From an uncultured Tateyamaria sp. (GTDB lineage: Bacteria; Pseudomonadota; Alphaproteobacteria; Rhodobacterales; Rhodobacteraceae), in contig NZ_CANNDO010000001.1 of NCBI RefSeq assembly GCF_947503385.1, positions 992,001 to 1,056,000 of the forward strand: 64,000 nucleotides of DNA, written 5' to 3'. Positions 59,755 to 64,000 of this stretch are shown in pieces. The translations under genes were made by a program, and so were the position numbers. How positions within the stretch are numbered: the first letter of the stretch is position 1; every line of letters begins with the position of its first letter. Under the pieces are notes generated by a model. That model did no database searches. It was not told where the DNA came from and saw only the letters and a list, made by a program, of their open reading frames with translations.

Positions 59755-61005
59755 TCAATGCAGGTTGGGCTGATTGCCCATCCCTTTTTCGTCGATCATG
59801 TGACCGGTGCGGAACCGGTCAAAACGATAGGCGGTTGCGGTCTCGTGCGGTTCATCCCGGGCGAGCAGATGCGCAAAGGCGTAGCCAGAGGCGGGCGTGG
59901 CCTTGAACCCGCCATAGCACCAGCCGCCGTTGAAATAGAGCCCGTCGATATGGGTCCGGTCGATGATGGGCGAGCCGTCCATGCTCATGTCCATGATCCC
60001 GCCCCACATGCGCAACAGGCGCGCCCGTCCGATCATGGGCATGATGGCCATGCCGCCCTCGCAGACATCCTCGACAACCGGCAGGTTGCCGCGTTGGGCG
60101 TAGGAGTTGTAGCCGTCGATGTCGCCTCCGAAGACGAGTCCGCCCTTGTCGGATTGCGACACATAGAAATGGCCCGCGCCAAAGGTGATGACGCCCGGCA
60201 AGACCGGCTTCAGCCCTTCGGAGACAAAGGCCTGCAGGACGTGCGATTCAATGGGCAGGCGCATCCCGGCCTTGGCCATGAGGCGACTGGAATTGCCCGC
60301 AACTGCACAGCCCACGCGGCCTGCGCCAATAAACCCCTTGGACGTTTCGACACCAAGGCATGTGCCGTCTTCGATGCGAAAACCGATGACTTCGCAGTTC
60401 TGAATGATGTCGACGCCACGGCTGTCTGCGGCGCGCGCGTACCCCCATGCCACTGCATCGTGGCGTACCGTGCCGCCGCGCCGCTGCGCCAGCCCCCCTT
60501 TGATGGGGAACCGCGCATCATCAAAGTTCAGAAACGGATACTCCAGCCGGATCTGCGCCTCGGACAGCAGTTCGGCATCGGCACCGTTCAGGATCATGGC
60601 GTTGCCGCGCCGGATGAATGCATCGCGCTGCGCGTCGGAGTGGATCAGATTCATGATCCCACGCTGGGACACCATCGCGTTGTAATTCAGGTCCTGTTCC
60701 AGACCCTCCCACAGCTTTAGGGAAAACTCATAAAACGGCTCATTTCCGTCCAGCAGATAGTTCGAGCGGATGATGGTCGTGTTGCGCCCGACATTGCCGC
60801 CGCCGATCCAGCCTTTTTCGATTACCGCAACGCGCCGTTCTCCGTAGACCGACGCAAGATAGTGCGCGGTGGCCAGTCCGTGTCCGCCGCCGCCGATGAT
60901 GACGATGTCATATTGCGCTTGCGGCTCGGGATCGCGCCACGCTTGCGTCCAGCCTTTGTGGCCTGTGAGCGCCTCTTTTATGACCTTGAATCCGGAATAT
61001 CGCAT
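59755..61005 (-). CDS. mgdA: N-methylglutamate dehydrogenase subunit A (SoxB-like flavoprotein)
   Basis: The protein is 416 residues, start MRYSGFKVIKEALTGHKGWT with AGGAGG upstream. It is the FAD/FMN-containing oxidase subunit: IVIIGGGGHGLATAHYLASV (dinucleotide fold), GWIGGGNVGRNTTIIRSNYL (flavin-linkage region), HDAVAWGYARAADSRGVDII and FNGGWCYGGFKATPASGYAF at the end. SoxB and MgdA share this pattern; gmaS and mgsABC in the same window make MgdA the better name. It opens the mgdABCD operon and diverges from tmoX. Confidence 0.93.
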   Translation of the reverse strand: MRYSGFKVIKEALTGHKGWTQAWRDPEPQAQYDIVIIGGGGHGLATAHYLASVYGERRVAVIEKGWIGGGNVGRNTTIIRSNYLLDGNEPFYEFSLKLWEGLEQDLNYNAMVSQRGIMNLIHSDAQRDAFIRRGNAMILNGADAELLSEAQIRLEYPFLNFDDARFPIKGGLAQRRGGTVRHDAVAWGYARAADSRGVDIIQNCEVIGFRIEDGTCLGVETSKGFIGAGRVGCAVAGNSSRLMAKAGMRLPIESHVLQAFVSEGLKPVLPGVITFGAGHFYVSQSDKGGLVFGGDIDGYNSYAQRGNLPVVEDVCEGGMAIMPMIGRARLLRMWGGIMDMSMDGSPIIDRTHIDGLYFNGGWCYGGFKATPASGYAFAHLLARDEPHETATAYRFDRFRTGHMIDEKGMGNQPNLH

Positions 61006-62233
<1,228 letters not shown>

Positions 62234-62259
62234 GGCCATCCAAACCTGTTGAGACCTTT

Positions 62260-62294
62260 CGCCCGTCCGGGGTTACACTCCGGGCGGGCGTTTT
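62260..62294 (+). terminator. Intrinsic terminator/attenuator between tmoX and tmoV
   Basis: CGCCCGTCCGG and CCGGGCGGGCG form an 11-bp stem (one G-T pair) with a 9-nt loop, followed by TTTT, 26 bp after the tmoX stop. It probably gives more binding protein than ATPase and permease. Confidence 0.8.
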
Positions 62295-62331
62295 GAACAC
62301 CGACGCCTGATCGGTGAGGAGAGCCAAAACC

Positions 62332-63348
62332 ATGACCGCCGACACGGTGATTTCCTGCAAAAACGTCTGGAAGATTTTCGGCGCCGATCCGGAACGATAT
62401 CTGCGGTCGATGCCTGCGGATCACAGCTTTGATGACATCCGGGCGGACGGCTACATCGCCGGGGTCAAGGATGTGTCCATCGAAGTTTCGCGCGGTGAGA
62501 TGTTGGTGATCATGGGGTTGTCGGGGTCGGGGAAATCCACGCTTGTCCGTTGCTTTTCCCGCCTGCACGAAATCACAGGCGGGTCGATCGTGGTTGAGGG
62601 GCAGGACATCATGTCCCTGTCCGAAAAGGAACTGATCGAGTTGCGCCGCAACAAGATGGGTATGGTGTTTCAATCCTTTGGCCTGTTGCCGCACCGCACG
62701 GTGCTGGAAAACGTGGCCTTCCCGCTTGAAATGCGCGGGCAGGACAAACACACGCGCCGCGAACGGGCGCTTGAGGTGGTCAAGCTGGTGGGGCTCGAAG
62801 GGCGCGAAGAGTATTTCCCCCGCGAACTGTCGGGCGGTCAGCAGCAGCGCGTAGGCATCGCCCGCAGCCTCGCCATTGAGCCAGACATCTGGTTTCTGGA
62901 CGAACCCTTTTCAGCGCTTGATCCACTGATCCGGCGCGAGATGCAGGACGAGTTTCTGCGCCTGCAAGGGATGCTGGGCAAGACCATTGTCTTTATCACC
63001 CACGACTTTGACGAGGCGTTGCGGCTGGCGGATCGTATCGCGATCATGAAGGACGGCGCGGTCGAACAATGCGACACGCCCGATCAGATCGTGTTGAACC
63101 CCGCCACCGAATACGTGCGCAAATTCACCGAAGACATCGACAAGGCCCGCGTGGTGCACGCGGGCGTTCTGGCGCAGGCCGACGCGGCGGGCGAGGGGGA
63201 GCCGGTGGATGCCAAGGCATCGGTGCAGGATCTTGCGCGCCTGTTGGTGCATGACACCCGTCCTGTCATTCCGGTTGCCACGAACGGCACTGTGATTGGC
63301 GGGATGGACCGTATCGCCGCGCTGGATATCTTGCTGGAGGCCAGTTGA
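62332..63348 (+). CDS. tmoV: TMAO/betaine-type ABC transporter ATP-binding protein
   Basis: The protein is 338 residues, start MTADTVISCKNVWKIFGADP with GAGGAG upstream. It is a ProV-type ATPase: Walker A GLSGSGKST, signature LSGGQQQRVGIARSLAIEPD, Walker B IWFLDEPFSALDPL, switch ITHDFDEALRLADRIAIMKD, and a short C-terminal part with only a partial CBS-like region (TRPVIPVATNGTVIGGMDRI). It energises import of TMAO with the permease encoded next, whose ATG overlaps the stop by 1 nt. I use V for the ATPase by analogy with ProV. Confidence 0.92.
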   Translation: MTADTVISCKNVWKIFGADPERYLRSMPADHSFDDIRADGYIAGVKDVSIEVSRGEMLVIMGLSGSGKSTLVRCFSRLHEITGGSIVVEGQDIMSLSEKELIELRRNKMGMVFQSFGLLPHRTVLENVAFPLEMRGQDKHTRRERALEVVKLVGLEGREEYFPRELSGGQQQRVGIARSLAIEPDIWFLDEPFSALDPLIRREMQDEFLRLQGMLGKTIVFITHDFDEALRLADRIAIMKDGAVEQCDTPDQIVLNPATEYVRKFTEDIDKARVVHAGVLAQADAAGEGEPVDAKASVQDLARLLVHDTRPVIPVATNGTVIGGMDRIAALDILLEAS

Positions 63349-64000
63349 TGGCCAACGTGGCCGACACGATCAAGGACGCGGCCCCTGCGGTTGGACAATG
63401 GACCCGTGGCAGACTGGCGCTGGTCCTTGTGGGCATTGCCGTCGCGTTGACCTTGCTGCGATATGCCGGATTGTTGCCGGATGCCCTGTTTCGTCTCCCC
63501 GAGGCGCTGATTCCGCCCTTTGCGCTTTGGCTGGACGTGATCTTCAATTTCATCAAGGACGATCTGGGCCTGTTGGCCTTTACGCGGATGCTGACCGAAG
63601 GGCTGGAATGGCTGCTGGATGTGACCGCCAACCTGATGTTCGGCAAGCGGCGCTGGCCGTATCTTGGGCCGATCCCTTGGACGGCTGTGGCGGCGGTGGC
63701 CGCCGTCATCGGCTACTATCTTGGCGGTTGGCGCATGGCTGCGCTGGGGGCGGGCACGTTCATTTGGACTGCGTTGATCGGTCAGTGGAAAATCGCGATG
63801 GAGACGATGTCCGTGCTAATGGTCGCGGCTCCGCTTGCGTTCTTTATCGGGCTGGGGCTGGGGATCCTTGCGTGGAAATACACCGCCGTGAACCGCGCGA
63901 TCAAACCGATCCTTTCGGTACTACAGACGCTGCCCTTCTTTACGTATCTGCTGCCTGCGGTCATCTTCTTTAAGGTTGGGCCAACCGCCGGCGCGGTGGC
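63348..64000 (+). CDS. tmoW: TMAO/betaine-type ABC transporter permease, 5' part (runs off right edge)
   Basis: About 217 codons are visible before the window ends. The protein starts MANVADTIKDAAPAVGQWTR and has an N-terminal membrane helix (LALVLVGIAVALTLLRYAGL) before the long ProW-type N-terminal region, then helices including TAVAAVAAVIGYYLGGW and MVAAPLAFFIGLGLGILAW. The C-terminal EAA loop is beyond the edge. It pairs with the ATPase and TmoX. Confidence 0.9.
   Translation, partial: MANVADTIKDAAPAVGQWTRGRLALVLVGIAVALTLLRYAGLLPDALFRLPEALIPPFALWLDVIFNFIKDDLGLLAFTRMLTEGLEWLLDVTANLMFGKRRWPYLGPIPWTAVAAVAAVIGYYLGGWRMAALGAGTFIWTALIGQWKIAMETMSVLMVAAPLAFFIGLGLGILAWKYTAVNRAIKPILSVLQTLPFFTYLLPAVIFFKVGPTAGAV

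Noticed and set aside
55971-61005. Sarcosine oxidase operon soxBDAG
   Set aside because: The subunits are homologous, but gmaS and mgsABC are present and the small subunit lacks the zinc cysteines, so N-methylglutamate dehydrogenase mgdABCD is the better call.

Overview
The window looks like chromosome from a marine alphaproteobacterium of the Rhodobacterales (roseobacter group). The base composition is GC-rich. It carries an alphaproteobacterial-type NDUFS4-like complex I subunit and an almost complete set of roseobacter-type genes for methylated amine catabolism. No rRNA, insertion sequence, integrase, prophage or CRISPR array was seen; there is one tRNA (Arg, anticodon TCT). This is inferred from gene content only; no database search was possible.

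Region 1 (1-7.4 kb) is accessory and envelope-rich. It holds the start of a large autotransporter-like exoprotein running off the left edge, a parallel beta-helix protein, a small outer-membrane-barrel-like protein, DUF427, zinc-ribbon and VOC proteins, a 670-bp gene-poor stretch with two inverted copies of a GC-rich repeat, and a putative HEPN-domain protein. Region 2 (7.4-11.8 kb) is housekeeping: uvrB, a class III nucleotide cyclase, the complex I subunit, a GNAT acetyltransferase and tRNA-Arg. Region 3 (12.3-27.9 kb) is a two-gene surface locus: a giant secreted protein of about 4060 residues built from about 28-30 repeats, and an outer-membrane beta-barrel protein of 1130 residues 11 bp downstream.

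Region 4 (28.4-35.8 kb) is a LacI-controlled sugar-type ABC uptake operon (binding protein, two permeases, ATPase, LacI regulator, bicupin, RraA-like protein) with a decayed alpha/beta-hydrolase remnant inside it. A 12-bp palindrome lies 51 bp before its first gene.

Region 5 (36-64 kb) is the metabolic core. The genes encode TMAO uptake (tmoXVW), trimethylamine oxidation to TMAO (tmm), TMAO cleavage to dimethylamine and a C1 unit (tdm), dimethylamine demethylation (dmmDABC), and the N-methylglutamate route for methylamine (gmaS, mgsABC, mgdABCD). Around them are an Amt-type transporter, a folD paralogue with altered catalytic residues, two GlxA/AraC-type regulators and an XRE-cupin regulator. 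Expected flow: TMA to TMAO to dimethylamine to methylamine to gamma-glutamylmethylamide to N-methylglutamate to glutamate, with released methyl groups captured on tetrahydrofolate and nitrogen kept as glutamate or ammonium.

The observations most worth a second look are: the FolD paralogue that lacks the catalytic lysine; a 14-nt element shared exactly by the folD and dmmD upstream regions; the two repeat subtypes of the giant protein (cysteine-pair versus Asp-rich loop); a HEPN-like gene 3 bp downstream of uvrB; and a small membrane ORF and hairpins inside the amine operons.
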